Shown one piece after another: positions 41,764-49,605 of a DNA stretch of 64,000 nt. The position numbers and the translations under genes were made by a program. Positions within the stretch are counted from its first letter, which is position 1, and the number at the start of each line of letters is the position of its first letter. The DNA lies in contig NZ_CP087203.1 of the NCBI RefSeq assembly GCF_026016325.1, positions 4,774,001 through 4,838,000 of the forward strand, given 5' to 3'. The DNA comes from Pseudomonas sp. B21-056 (lineage in GTDB: Bacteria; Pseudomonadota; Gammaproteobacteria; Pseudomonadales; Pseudomonadaceae). Under the pieces are notes generated by a model. It saw only the letters and a program-made list of their open reading frames with translations. It had not been told where the DNA came from and searched no databases.

Positions 41764-41890
41764 TTTGTGGCGAGGGGATTTATCCCCGCTGGGGCGCGCA
41801 GCGACCCCCTGCGTCCTGCTGGACACACATAGGGCACATATCCATTGGGGTCGCTACGCAACCCAGCGGGGATAAATCCCCTCGCCACAA
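41764..41890. repeat. REPIN, family B
   Basis: Inverted GTGGCGAGGGGATTTATCCC pair with GCTGGGGCGCGCAGC extension. Lies upstream of the CoA-transferase gene and downstream of dctA. Confidence 0.85.
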
Positions 41891-41922
41891 AAACTCTTCC
41901 AGCCTTGAGAAAGCATTCCATG

Positions 41923-41948
41923 AAAAAACCCGCCGAAGCGGGTTTTTT
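41923..41948 (-). terminator. rho-independent terminator of dctA
   Basis: AAAAAACCCGC, loop CGAA, GCGGGTTTTTT. Symmetric, with A- and U-runs on both sides; works for dctA on the minus strand and could act in both directions. Confidence 0.92.
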
Positions 41949-41964
41949 CATTGCAGCCTGAAGA

Positions 41965-43317
41965 TTACTTCACAACGCCTGGAGCAGAGCCTTCAGCCGC
42001 GGCAATCTGCGCCGCTGCGATCTGCTCGTCGTCTTCACGAACGTCAGAGATACCACGACCGCCGGAAGCCAGTTCGGTCTGCAACTGGTCTTCATCCAGC
42101 TCCTTGACCCACTTGGCAACCACGATGGTAGCAACCGCGTTGCCCACCAGGTTGGTCAGGGCGCGGGCTTCGGACATGAAGCGGTCGATACCCAGGATCA
42201 GCGCCAGGCCGGCTACCGGCAAGGTGCCCACGGCCGACAGGGTGGCCGCCAACACGATGAAGCCGCTACCAGTCACGCCAGCAGCACCTTTGGACGACAG
42301 CAACAACACGGCCAGCAGGGTGATCTGGTGAGTCAGGTCCATCGGGGTATCAGTGGCCTGGGCGATGAACACCGCAGCCATGGTCAGGTAGATCGAAGTA
42401 CCGTCGAGGTTGAACGAGTAACCGGTCGGGATCACCAGGCCTACGACCGACTTCTTGGCACCCAGGCGCTCCATTTTGATCAGCATGCGTGGCAAGGCCG
42501 ACTCCGACGAGGAAGTACCCAGTACGATCAGCAGCTCTTCACGGATGTAGCGGACCAGCTTGATGACACTGAAGCCGTGGGCGCGGCAGATGGCGCCCAG
42601 CACCACCAGCACGAACACGATGCAGGTGATGTAGAAGCAGATCATCAGTTGACCCAGTTGCACCAGCGAACCGACACCGTAGGCGCCGATGGTGAACGCC
42701 ATGGCACCGAATGCACCGATGGGGGCCAGCTTCATGATCATGTTGATGATGATGAACATCACGTGGGCGAAGCGATCGATGAAGTCCAGCACCGGCTTGC
42801 CGTAGGCACCCAGGCGATGCAGGGCGAAGCCGAAGAGCACCGAGAACATCAGCACTTGCAGGATGTCGCCGTTGGCGAACGCGCCGACGATAGTGTTCGG
42901 GATCACGTTGAGGATGAAGGCGATGATGCTCTGGTCTTTACCGGCCGAGATGAAACCGGCGATCTTGCTGGTGTCCAGGGTCGTCACGTCGATGTGCATG
43001 CCGTTACCCGGTTGCACGATGTTGACCACGACCAGGCCAATCAGCAGGGCGATGGTGGAGACGATTTCGAAGTACAACAGCGCGTAGCCACCGGTCTTGC
43101 CGACCGACTTCATGTTCTGCATGCCGCCGATACCGCTGACAACGGTGCAGAAGATGATCGGGGCGATGACCATTTTGATCAGTTTGATGAACCCGTCACC
43201 GAACGGCTTGAGGGCCACACCGGTCTGCGGATAGAAGTGGCCGAGCAAAATACCGATGGCAATGGCAACGATCACCTGGAAATACAGGGATTTATACAGG
43301 GGCTGACGAGTCGTCAT
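41965..43317 (-). CDS. dctA: C4-dicarboxylate transporter DctA
   Basis: A 450-residue sodium/proton symporter for succinate, fumarate and malate in the glutamate-transporter fold. Signature segments: [21 protein letters not shown] (in parts), [20 protein letters not shown] (about residues 43-62), [12 protein letters not shown] (about 269-280; serine-rich loop) and [16 protein letters not shown] (about 298-313). Promoter reads as sigma54-dependent, which points to control by the DctB/DctD pair, known for this transporter in Pseudomonas. Terminator follows. Confidence 0.95.
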   Translation of the reverse strand: MTTRQPLYKSLYFQVIVAIAIGILLGHFYPQTGVALKPFGDGFIKLIKMVIAPIIFCTVVSGIGGMQNMKSVGKTGGYALLYFEIVSTIALLIGLVVVNIVQPGNGMHIDVTTLDTSKIAGFISAGKDQSIIAFILNVIPNTIVGAFANGDILQVLMFSVLFGFALHRLGAYGKPVLDFIDRFAHVMFIIINMIMKLAPIGAFGAMAFTIGAYGVGSLVQLGQLMICFYITCIVFVLVVLGAICRAHGFSVIKLVRYIREELLIVLGTSSSESALPRMLIKMERLGAKKSVVGLVIPTGYSFNLDGTSIYLTMAAVFIAQATDTPMDLTHQITLLAVLLLSSKGAAGVTGSGFIVLAATLSAVGTLPVAGLALILGIDRFMSEARALTNLVGNAVATIVVAKWVKELDEDQLQTELASGGRGISDVREDDEQIAAAQIAAAEGSAPGVVK

Positions 43318-43448
43318 GGCAAACCTTCCTCAAGCGTCCCGCGTGACGACATCCAGCTGTCATCCACGGCACCTCAACTTTGCGAACCCTCCTGCACTGG
43401 AGGGATTTGTTTTGTCGGCTGCACAAGGGCAGACCTACGTAATGCATC

Positions 43449-43463
43449 GCAAAGCCCGTGCCA
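43449..43463 (-). promoter_or_regulatory. sigma54 (RpoN) promoter of dctA
   Basis: Minus-strand TGGCAC (-24, 43458-43463), N5, TTGC (-12, 43449-43452), an exact match to the RpoN consensus with correct GG-to-GC spacing. About 120 bases of leader separate it from the dctA start. Confidence 0.88.
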
Positions 43464-43504
43464 TTTTCCAGAAAAGCCCTACAGCCGCCATGGCAGACAG
43501 GTTT

Positions 43505-43518
43505 TGTGATTAATCACA
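43505..43518. promoter_or_regulatory. palindrome TGTGATTAATCACA
   Basis: A perfect 14-bp palindrome between the sigma54 promoter and the two GGCGGA palindromes. It could be a site for a Crp/Vfr-type or other dimeric regulator; spacing (TGTGA-N4-TCACA) is two bases short of the Crp consensus. Confidence 0.35.
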
Positions 43519-43540
43519 GGTTAAACAATAGCGTATACGG

Positions 43541-43556
43541 TGGCGGATTTCCGCCA
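43541..43556. promoter_or_regulatory. upstream palindrome 1 (TGGCGGA-TT-TCCGCCA)
   Basis: Perfect 7-bp arms. Lies about 85 bp upstream of the dctA -24 element, in the usual enhancer range for a sigma54 activator such as DctD. Confidence 0.6.
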
Positions 43557-43581
43557 ACAGGCTGATTCCTGTTCCGGGATT

Positions 43582-43597
43582 TGGCGGATATCCGCCT
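43582..43597. promoter_or_regulatory. upstream palindrome 2 (TGGCGGA-TA-TCCGCCT)
   Basis: Near-identical to palindrome 1, with centres 41 bp apart (about four helical turns). It is also within 60 bp of the divergent AraC-family gene, so either dctA activation or AraC-gene control is possible. Confidence 0.6.
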
Positions 43598-43651
43598 TGT
43601 CGCGATGAATCGCCCTGCTACCATCGGTCGCTTATCCAACGGATTGATGCC

Positions 43652-44650
43652 ATGCGCCAACGCACGATCGCCAGTCACTTTGCCCGCGCAGCCCTGGGGG
43701 GTGCGCGCCGGCAGGGGTTCGACTACCTTCCCCTGCTGCAACAACTGGGCATCAGCCCTGAGCTGCTGGACGAACCGCGCGCGCGTATCGCGCCGGAGCA
43801 GTTCGCCCGCCTGCTGCAGTCGCTGTGGCTGGCAATGGGGGATGAATACCTTGGATTTGGCCGCGCTCCGAGCAAACCCGGGACGTTCGCCATGATGTGC
43901 CACACGCTGATCCATTGCCGGCCCCTGGGCCGGGCGCTCCAGCGTGGCCTGTTGTTCTACAGTCTGTTCCCCGACGCCCCGGACCTGACACTGGTGGCCG
44001 AAGGCGAACAGGTACGCCTGGTGCTGGACGATTCGGCATTGTGGGACCCGGACCACTTCCTCACCGAGAGCCTGCTGGTGGTCTGGCACCGCCTCGCCAG
44101 TTGGCTGATCGGCCAGCGAATCGGCCTGGAACAGGCAAGCTTCAGTTATGCCCGCCCCGCCCATGGCGCCGAGTACGACTTGCTGTTCCCCTGTCCGCTG
44201 GCGTTCGAGGCGCCACACAGCAGCCTGTTGTTCCACAGCCGCTACCTGGACATGCCGCTGCTTCAGGACGAACGGACCCTCAAGCGCTTTCTCGAGCGCT
44301 CCCCCGCCGACCTGCTCTCACGGCCAGACGATGGCCACAGCCTGAGCAGCCAACTGCGTCGCTTGCTCGGCCGCGATACCGCACGCTGGCCGGACCTGGA
44401 GGCTGTCGCCGATCATCTGCACCTCAGTCCCCAGACCCTGCGCCGGCATCTGCGGGAGGAAGGCACCAGCTTCCAGGAGCTCAAGGATCACCTGCGGCGG
44501 GATATCGCCATCTACCACCTGGGGCGCGCGGACCTGTCGTTGCAGCAGATCGCCGAGCAGTTGGGATTCTCCGAGCCGTCGGCGTTTCACCGGGCGTTCA
44601 AGAAGTGGACGGGGCTGACGCCGGGGGCTTATCGGGAGCAGGAGAATTGA
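43652..44650 (+). CDS. AraC-family transcriptional regulator
   Basis: A 332-residue regulator. The N-terminal two thirds is the Arabinose_bd-like ligand domain seen in OruR/ArgR-type regulators (PLLQQLGISPELLDEPRARI, about residues 27-46). The C-terminal about 100 residues hold the two HTH motifs (AVADHLHLSPQTLRRHLRE and QIAEQLGFSEPSAFHRAFKKW). It is divergent from dctA with 334 bp between them. Its ligand is unknown; a role in nearby dctA regulation cannot be assumed. Confidence 0.9.
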   Translation: MRQRTIASHFARAALGGARRQGFDYLPLLQQLGISPELLDEPRARIAPEQFARLLQSLWLAMGDEYLGFGRAPSKPGTFAMMCHTLIHCRPLGRALQRGLLFYSLFPDAPDLTLVAEGEQVRLVLDDSALWDPDHFLTESLLVVWHRLASWLIGQRIGLEQASFSYARPAHGAEYDLLFPCPLAFEAPHSSLLFHSRYLDMPLLQDERTLKRFLERSPADLLSRPDDGHSLSSQLRRLLGRDTARWPDLEAVADHLHLSPQTLRRHLREEGTSFQELKDHLRRDIAIYHLGRADLSLQQIAEQLGFSEPSAFHRAFKKWTGLTPGAYREQEN

Positions 44651-44681
44651 GGAGGGCTGGGTGTTTTGCGGTGTACGGGTG

Positions 44682-44763
44682 GCCGCCATCGCGAGCAGGC
44701 TCGCTCCCACAAGGGATTTGCGGTGCTCACAAAACCTGTGGGAGCGAGCCTGCTCGCGATGGC
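44682..44763. repeat. REPIN, family A
   Basis: Inverted GGGAGCGAGCCTGCTCGCGATGGC pair between convergent araC-family and phoQ genes. Confidence 0.85.
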
Positions 44764-44789
44764 GTCAGCGGCCCCACCACCCAACCCAG

Positions 44790-46136
44790 TCAAACCACCG
44801 GAAAAAGCACCCGGAACGCCGCCCCGCCCAGTTCTGAATCCCCCAGGGTCAGGCGTGCGCCGTAGCTCTCGATGATGTCCTTGACCACCGCCAGGCCAAT
44901 CCCCTGCCCCGGATGCTGGCGGTCCAGCCGCTCGCCGCGCTGGAGAATCCGCGCACGTTGGTCCGGTGGCACGCCCGGCCCGTCATCCTCGACGCACAGT
45001 TCGATGCCGCCAAGGGTCTGGTGCACGCTGACGAGCACTTCGCCCAGGCACAGCCGATAGGCATTTTCCAGCAGGTTGCCGAGCATCTCCAGCAAGGCGC
45101 CCTGCTCGATCGGCACCTGGCAGTGCTCCGGCAGGTCGAAACGGACGTTGACCCGTTTATCGCGATAGACCTTGTCCAGGGTGTCGCACAGGCTTTGCAG
45201 CACCGGGCGCAGGCGCACCTGATGGCGCACCAGCCCGCTCTTGCGCAGGCTGGCGCGCTGCAACTGGTAGCCGATCTGCTGGCTCATGCGTTCGATCTGG
45301 GTCTGCAACACCCAGGCCTGCCCACGGTCTTCGGGACGCCGGGCCATGTCTTCGCCCACACCCTGCAACACTGCCAACGGCGTCTTCAGGCTGTGGGCCA
45401 GGTCGTCGAGGGAATCACGATAGCGGCTGCGCTGCTCCCGCTCGCTGTGCAACAGGCGATTGAGGGAGCCGGTCAGGCGCAACAGTTCCCGGGGATGCTC
45501 GGTACTGAGGCTCTCCCGGGTGCCGCCTTCGATTTCATCCAGCTCCTGGCTCAGGCGTCGCAACGCCCGCAGCCCCCAGGTCAGGCCGATCCACAACAGC
45601 GCCAGCAACACCGCCAGCGCCGCGCCGAACCCCAGGTAGAGTTTGTCCCGTAGCCCCTGCAGGGTCACTTCGTAATCGCGCACCGGCTGCAAGGTGACGA
45701 TGCTGAACGCCGCGTTCTGGCCGGCGAGCAACTTGATCTCGACGTCATAGACAAAGAATTCCTCGCCGCTCTGCTCGCGAATGCGGGCAAATTCGTTGCC
45801 CTGGCCGTCGTAGCGTGGCGTGTAGTTGATGTTTTCTTCCTGGGTCGCCTTCGACCGCCACACCAGCCGCCCGTCGCGATCATAGATGTAGCCCAGCAGG
45901 CGGGCGTCGGCGAGGTTGAAGCGCTCGTCGGGCAACTGTGCCGGCATCTTCAGGTGATTGTTTTCCACCCGGGCGGCGGAAATCAGCGTGGTCACGTCCG
46001 AGGCCAGGCGTTGCTGGATGGATTCCTGCAACGCCAGGCTGAACGCGCCTTGCATGGCCGGCAGCAACGCCAACATGAACAGTACCGCCAAGGTGGTGGC
46101 GGCCAGCATCAACCGCACCCGGAGGGAACGAATCAC
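44790..46136 (-). CDS. phoQ: sensor histidine kinase PhoQ
   Basis: A 448-residue membrane kinase sensing low divalent cations and cationic peptides. Two membrane helices (about residues 9-31 and 167-188) flank a periplasmic domain with an acidic patch (PDERFNLADARLLGYIYDRD). HisKA has DDLAHSLKTPLAVLQG and the ATPase has DDGPGVPP and GQGIGLAVVKDI. The GTG start overlaps the phoP stop (GTGA). The oprH-phoP-phoQ order matches the P. aeruginosa operon. Confidence 0.93.
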   Translation of the reverse strand: MIRSLRVRLMLAATTLAVLFMLALLPAMQGAFSLALQESIQQRLASDVTTLISAARVENNHLKMPAQLPDERFNLADARLLGYIYDRDGRLVWRSKATQEENINYTPRYDGQGNEFARIREQSGEEFFVYDVEIKLLAGQNAAFSIVTLQPVRDYEVTLQGLRDKLYLGFGAALAVLLALLWIGLTWGLRALRRLSQELDEIEGGTRESLSTEHPRELLRLTGSLNRLLHSEREQRSRYRDSLDDLAHSLKTPLAVLQGVGEDMARRPEDRGQAWVLQTQIERMSQQIGYQLQRASLRKSGLVRHQVRLRPVLQSLCDTLDKVYRDKRVNVRFDLPEHCQVPIEQGALLEMLGNLLENAYRLCLGEVLVSVHQTLGGIELCVEDDGPGVPPDQRARILQRGERLDRQHPGQGIGLAVVKDIIESYGARLTLGDSELGGAAFRVLFPVV

Positions 46137-46810
46137 TGGCAGCGCTCGTTGAACAGGTAGCCCAGGCCGCGCACGGTGTCGATCGGCTTGAAGCCGGCGG
46201 GGCCTTCCAGTTTACGGCGCAGGCGCCCTACCAATACTTCGATGACATTGGGGTCGCGCTCGTCGTCATCGGGGTACAACTGCTCCATCAGGCGGTCCTT
46301 GGCCACCACCTGCTGGTGATGGCGCATCAGGTATTCGAGGATGCGGTATTCGTAGGCCGTCAGCGCCAGCGGTTCTTCGTCGAGGGTGGCCTGCTTGCGG
46401 TTCAGGTCCAACAGCAAAGGACCGGCGACGATGGTCGACTGGGTGAACCCACTGGAGCGGCGTAACAGGGCATTCAGCCGGGCCTCCAGCTCTTCGAACT
46501 GAAACGGCTTGACCACGTAGTCATCGGCCCCGGCGGCCAGGCCTTCGACCTTGTCCTGCCAGTTGCCACGGGCGGTGAGGATCAGGATCGGAAAGGTCTT
46601 GTCCTGGGCACGCAGCCGGCGGATCAGCTCCAGGCCGCTGATCCCGGGCAGACCCAGGTCGATCACCGCCAGGTCATGGTTGAATTCCGCGACCTGGTAC
46701 AGGGCCTCCTCGGCATTGGCCACGGCCTGCACCACATGGCCGCTGTCGGTGAGACGGGTTTGCAGGTGATGACGCAACAGCGCTTCGTCTTCGACGACCA
46801 GTAACTTCAT
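46133..46810 (-). CDS. phoP: response regulator PhoP
   Basis: A 225-residue OmpR-type regulator: acidic pair VVEDEALL (residues 4-11), phosphorylation site Asp in VIDLGLPGISG (about 49-59), lysine in VVKPF, and C-terminal winged helix with LTAYEYRILEYLMRHHQQVV and IDTVRGLGYLF. The frame upstream runs into a REPIN; the ATG at 46810 is chosen because it gives the normal N-terminus MKLLVVEDE. Expected to control oprH and many Mg2+-responsive genes. Confidence 0.94.
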   Translation of the reverse strand: MKLLVVEDEALLRHHLQTRLTDSGHVVQAVANAEEALYQVAEFNHDLAVIDLGLPGISGLELIRRLRAQDKTFPILILTARGNWQDKVEGLAAGADDYVVKPFQFEELEARLNALLRRSSGFTQSTIVAGPLLLDLNRKQATLDEEPLALTAYEYRILEYLMRHHQQVVAKDRLMEQLYPDDDERDPNVIEVLVGRLRRKLEGPAGFKPIDTVRGLGYLFNERCQ

Positions 46811-46876
46811 GGAGCCTCTCTCCAGGCAAATCCGATAATCCAGTGCTGTGCAGCGCAACGAAAGCCGCCGGATCGG

Positions 46877-46974
46877 CCCTGTGGGAGCGAGCCTGCTCCG
46901 GGCGGCGAGCGATCTGTCATTCAAGATTGCAGCGACTGATCCACCGCTATCGCGAGCAGGCTCGCTCCCACAAG
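46877..46974. repeat. REPIN, family A (one arm degenerate)
   Basis: GGGAGCGAGCCTGCTCCGGGCGG facing CGCGAGCAGGCTCGCTCCC. Lies inside the oprH-phoP intergenic space, so it may lower phoPQ expression relative to oprH. Confidence 0.82.
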
Positions 46975-46981
46975 GAACCGC

Positions 46982-47581
46982 TTAGAACGTGTAGTTGGCG
47001 GACAGGTAGGTCTGGGCACTGCTGGTCAGGTCCAGCGAACCCACCTTGTCGCCGCCGTGGGGGCTCATCTCGGTGCTGGCGTTGCTGCGCAGGTAACGGT
47101 AACCCAGTTCCACCGAGGTGTTCTGCGAAATTTGTTGCAGGACGCCGCCCTGCAGGCCTGCCGCGAAACCGATGTCGCTGTCGCGACTGAAGCCTGGGGA
47201 GTCCTGGGTCACCTTGGTCAGGCCCGCCGTTGCGCCACCGAACAGTTTGGTGCTGCCAGTCACCGGATAGAACAGGTCGTAGCTGCCCAGCAGATTTTCC
47301 TGGCGCAACTTGATGCCATTGTGAGTACCCGAAACGTTGTCGTAGGTGGCGTAGTAGCGACCCTGGTCGTTCTGCTTGCCCAATCGGACGGCATAGGTGG
47401 CGTCCTTGCCGATCACGCCGTCGGCGTTCGGATTGTTCAGTGCCTGGTCCAGGGCGCTGGATTTCTTGACCTTGTCGCTGGTCTGGCCGAGGGTCAGGCT
47501 GGCGAAGTTGTCATCGGCGTGGGCCATGGCGCTGGCACCCAGCACAGTGAAAGCCAGCAGCAGTTTTTTCATGTGTGTCAT
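46982..47581 (-). CDS. oprH: OprH-like outer membrane beta-barrel protein
   Basis: A 199-residue exported protein (signal ends SAMAHAD, about residue 21). The mature part has alternating hydrophobic strands and ends in aromatic QTYLSANYTF, as expected for an outer membrane barrel ending in Phe. Position in front of phoPQ and size match OprH, which is induced by low Mg2+ and binds LPS. The ATG at 47581 has AAAGGAA eight bases upstream. Confidence 0.9.
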   Translation of the reverse strand: MTHMKKLLLAFTVLGASAMAHADDNFASLTLGQTSDKVKKSSALDQALNNPNADGVIGKDATYAVRLGKQNDQGRYYATYDNVSGTHNGIKLRQENLLGSYDLFYPVTGSTKLFGGATAGLTKVTQDSPGFSRDSDIGFAAGLQGGVLQQISQNTSVELGYRYLRSNASTEMSPHGGDKVGSLDLTSSAQTYLSANYTF

Positions 47582-47642
47582 GTTCAGGTTCCTTTGAAAC
47601 GTGGGTGGTGTGTGAAGTCGTGGTCACGTTAACCAGCGGATC

Positions 47643-47681
47643 CTGAACACCCCTTGAACGTTCTCTGAACCTGCGCTGAAT
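47643..47681 (-). promoter_or_regulatory. four tandem PhoP-box-like repeats
   Basis: Plus-strand hexamers CTGAAC (47643), TTGAAC (47654), CTGAAC (47665), CTGAAT (47676), each starting exactly 11 bp apart, so all on one face of the helix. On the minus strand they read (G/C/T)GTTCA-N5, close to the PhoP box (T/G)GTTTA-N5. They are about 62 to 100 bp upstream of oprH and also near the start of the divergent hydrolase gene. Confidence 0.72.
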
Positions 47682-47736
47682 GAATCGGCTAGAGTGTCCT
47701 GTCTCGTGCGACCCATTCTTTCAAGGAGATTCCCCC

Positions 47737-48528
47737 ATGCGCAGGTTGCTTGCTGTTGTACTTCTGGCCTTGAGCGGTGCGGGCCACGCCGCCGTCCAGA
47801 CCCAGGAGATTCCCTACACCAGTGCCGACGGCACGAAGCTGATCGGTTATTACGCCTACGACGATGCGGTCAAGGGGCCGCGCCCGGGCGTGGTGGTGGT
47901 GCATGAATGGTGGGGCCTGAACGACTACGCCAAGCGCCGCGCCCGCGACCTCGCCGGCCTGGGCTACAGCGCCCTGGCGATCGATATGTACGGCGATGGC
48001 AAGAACACCGAGCATCCCAAGGACGCCATGGCGTTCATGCAAGCGGCACTCAAGGACAGCAAGGCCGCCGGCGCGCGCTTCCAGGCCGGGCTCGACCTGT
48101 TGAAGAAGCAACCGCAGACCGACCCGGACAAACTGGCTGCCATCGGTTACTGCTTCGGCGGAAAAGTGGTGCTGGATGCGGCTCGCCAGGGCGTTCCGCT
48201 GGCCGGCGTGGTGAGTTTCCATGGCGCCCTGGTGACCAACACCCCGGCCACCCCCGGCAGCGTCAAGGCGAAGATGCTGGTCGAGCATGGCGCGCTGGAC
48301 AGCATGGTCACCGAGGATAACGTCACCGCGTTCAAGAGCGAGATGGACAAGGCCGGCGCCGACTACAAGTTCGTCAGCCTGGCAGGCGCCAAGCACGGCT
48401 TCAGCAACCCCGACGCCGACCGCCTGAGCCACGGCGAACATGGCGGGCCGGACATCGGCTACAACAAGGCGGCCGATGAGCAGTCGTGGGCGGATATGCA
48501 GAAGTTCTTCAAGAAGATCTTTGGCTGA
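47737..48528 (+). CDS. dienelactone hydrolase family protein, exported
   Basis: A 263-residue alpha/beta hydrolase with an N-terminal signal (GAGHAAVQ, about residue 18). The nucleophile elbow GYCFGGKV has cysteine in place of serine (about residue 146), as in true dienelactone hydrolases, and the catalytic histidine is in AKHGFSNP near the C-terminus; VVVHEWWGLNDYAKRRARDLA at about 56-76 carries the family HEWWG motif. Substrate unknown. AAGGAG precedes the ATG. It is divergent from oprH, sharing the PhoP-box region. Confidence 0.9.
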   Translation: MRRLLAVVLLALSGAGHAAVQTQEIPYTSADGTKLIGYYAYDDAVKGPRPGVVVVHEWWGLNDYAKRRARDLAGLGYSALAIDMYGDGKNTEHPKDAMAFMQAALKDSKAAGARFQAGLDLLKKQPQTDPDKLAAIGYCFGGKVVLDAARQGVPLAGVVSFHGALVTNTPATPGSVKAKMLVEHGALDSMVTEDNVTAFKSEMDKAGADYKFVSLAGAKHGFSNPDADRLSHGEHGGPDIGYNKAADEQSWADMQKFFKKIFG

Positions 48529-48559
48529 GCAACCGAACCACTTGCTACCACTGAACCCT

Positions 48560-48664
48560 GCAGGAGCTGTCGAGTGCAGCGAGGCTGCGATCTTTTGATC
48601 TTTCCCTTGAGACTCAAGTGTTAGTGGAAAGATCGCAGCCTCGCTTCGCTCGACAGCTCCTACA
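48560..48664. repeat. REPIN-like element, family C
   Basis: Inverted GGAGCTGTCGAGTGCAGCGAG/CTCGCTTCGCTCGACAGCTCC pair, abutting a single family B half-element. Confidence 0.8.
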
Positions 48665-48665
48665 G

Positions 48666-48696
48666 AGCCCAGCGGGGATAAATCCCCTCGCCACAA
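48666..48696. repeat. solitary half of a family B REP
   Basis: One arm, AGCCCAGCGGGGATAAATCC plus CCTCGCCACAA, with no facing partner; abuts the family C element, giving a composite. Confidence 0.75.
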
Positions 48697-48753
48697 CAGT
48701 GTTCACAACTCCCCGGCATCACCCACTACCCAGCACCCAGCCAACCCGGCAAA

Positions 48754-49488
48754 ATGCCCGGCATGAACCGACTCCCTGTCCTGCCCGCCTGCTGCTCGCC
48801 CCTGGATGACCATTGGCTGTTGCCCGACGCCCTGCCCGACACGATTCTGTTGAGCACCCGCTTCGATCCGCTGTTGCTGATCGGCGAAGACTTTGCGAAC
48901 AGTGCCATCGAACCACCCGCGAGCATCCAGCGTTCGGTGGCCAAGCGTCAGGCCGAATTCCTTGCCGGGCGGATCTGTGCCCGGGCGGCCCTTCATCAGC
49001 TGGACGGCCAACTCTGCGTACCGGCTATCGGCGAAGACCGTGCCCCCGTCTGGCCGGCTCATGTCAGCGGATCGATCACCCACGGCACTGGCCGGGCGGC
49101 GGCCATCGTCGCTCGCAAGGACCACTGGCAAGGGCTGGGCATGGACCTGGAGAACCTGCTCGACCCGGAGCGCGCCGAGCGGCTGGCGAGTGAAATCCTC
49201 ACCCCGCCGGAACTGCAGCGCATGGCCACCACTCGTCGAGATGATCGAGCGTTGCTGGTAACGTTGACCTTTTCGGTGAAGGAAAGCCTGTTCAAGGCGC
49301 TGTACCCGATCGTCGGGCAGCGCTTCTATTTCGAACATGCCGAAGTGCTGGAATGGACCCGCGACGGGCAGGTGCGCCTGCGCTTGCTGACGGACCTGTC
49401 GGCCGAATGGCGTCATGGCAGTGAATTGCAGGCGCGGTTCGGGGTGAAGGATGGGCAGTTGTTGAGTCTGGTGGGGATCAAGGCCTGA
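48754..49488 (+). CDS. 4'-phosphopantetheinyl transferase, Sfp/PcpS type
   Basis: A 244-residue enzyme that adds the phosphopantetheine arm to carrier proteins. The conserved VSGSITHGTGRAAAI region (about residues 103-117), GMDLENLL (about 130-137; metal-binding Asp) and FSVKESLFKALYPIV (about 174-188; motif WxxKExxxK with F for W) are clear. Pseudomonads often use one such Sfp-type enzyme (PcpS) for both fatty acid and secondary metabolism. The true start may be the ATG at 48763. Confidence 0.92.
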   Translation: MPGMNRLPVLPACCSPLDDHWLLPDALPDTILLSTRFDPLLLIGEDFANSAIEPPASIQRSVAKRQAEFLAGRICARAALHQLDGQLCVPAIGEDRAPVWPAHVSGSITHGTGRAAAIVARKDHWQGLGMDLENLLDPERAERLASEILTPPELQRMATTRRDDRALLVTLTFSVKESLFKALYPIVGQRFYFEHAEVLEWTRDGQVRLRLLTDLSAEWRHGSELQARFGVKDGQLLSLVGIKA

Positions 49489-49511
49489 GGCTTTTGTATC
49501 GCTTTTGAAGG

Positions 49512-49583
49512 CCCCATCGCGAGCAGGCTCGCTCCCACAGGAGGAATGCGTTCCCATGTGGGAGCGAGCCTGCTCGCGATGAG
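49512..49583. repeat. REPIN, family A
   Basis: Inverted GGGAGCGAGCCTGCTCGCGATGAGG pair with a very short core, between convergent genes. Confidence 0.85.
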
Positions 49584-49605
49584 GACAATCCAGTCGCTAC
49601 ATCCC

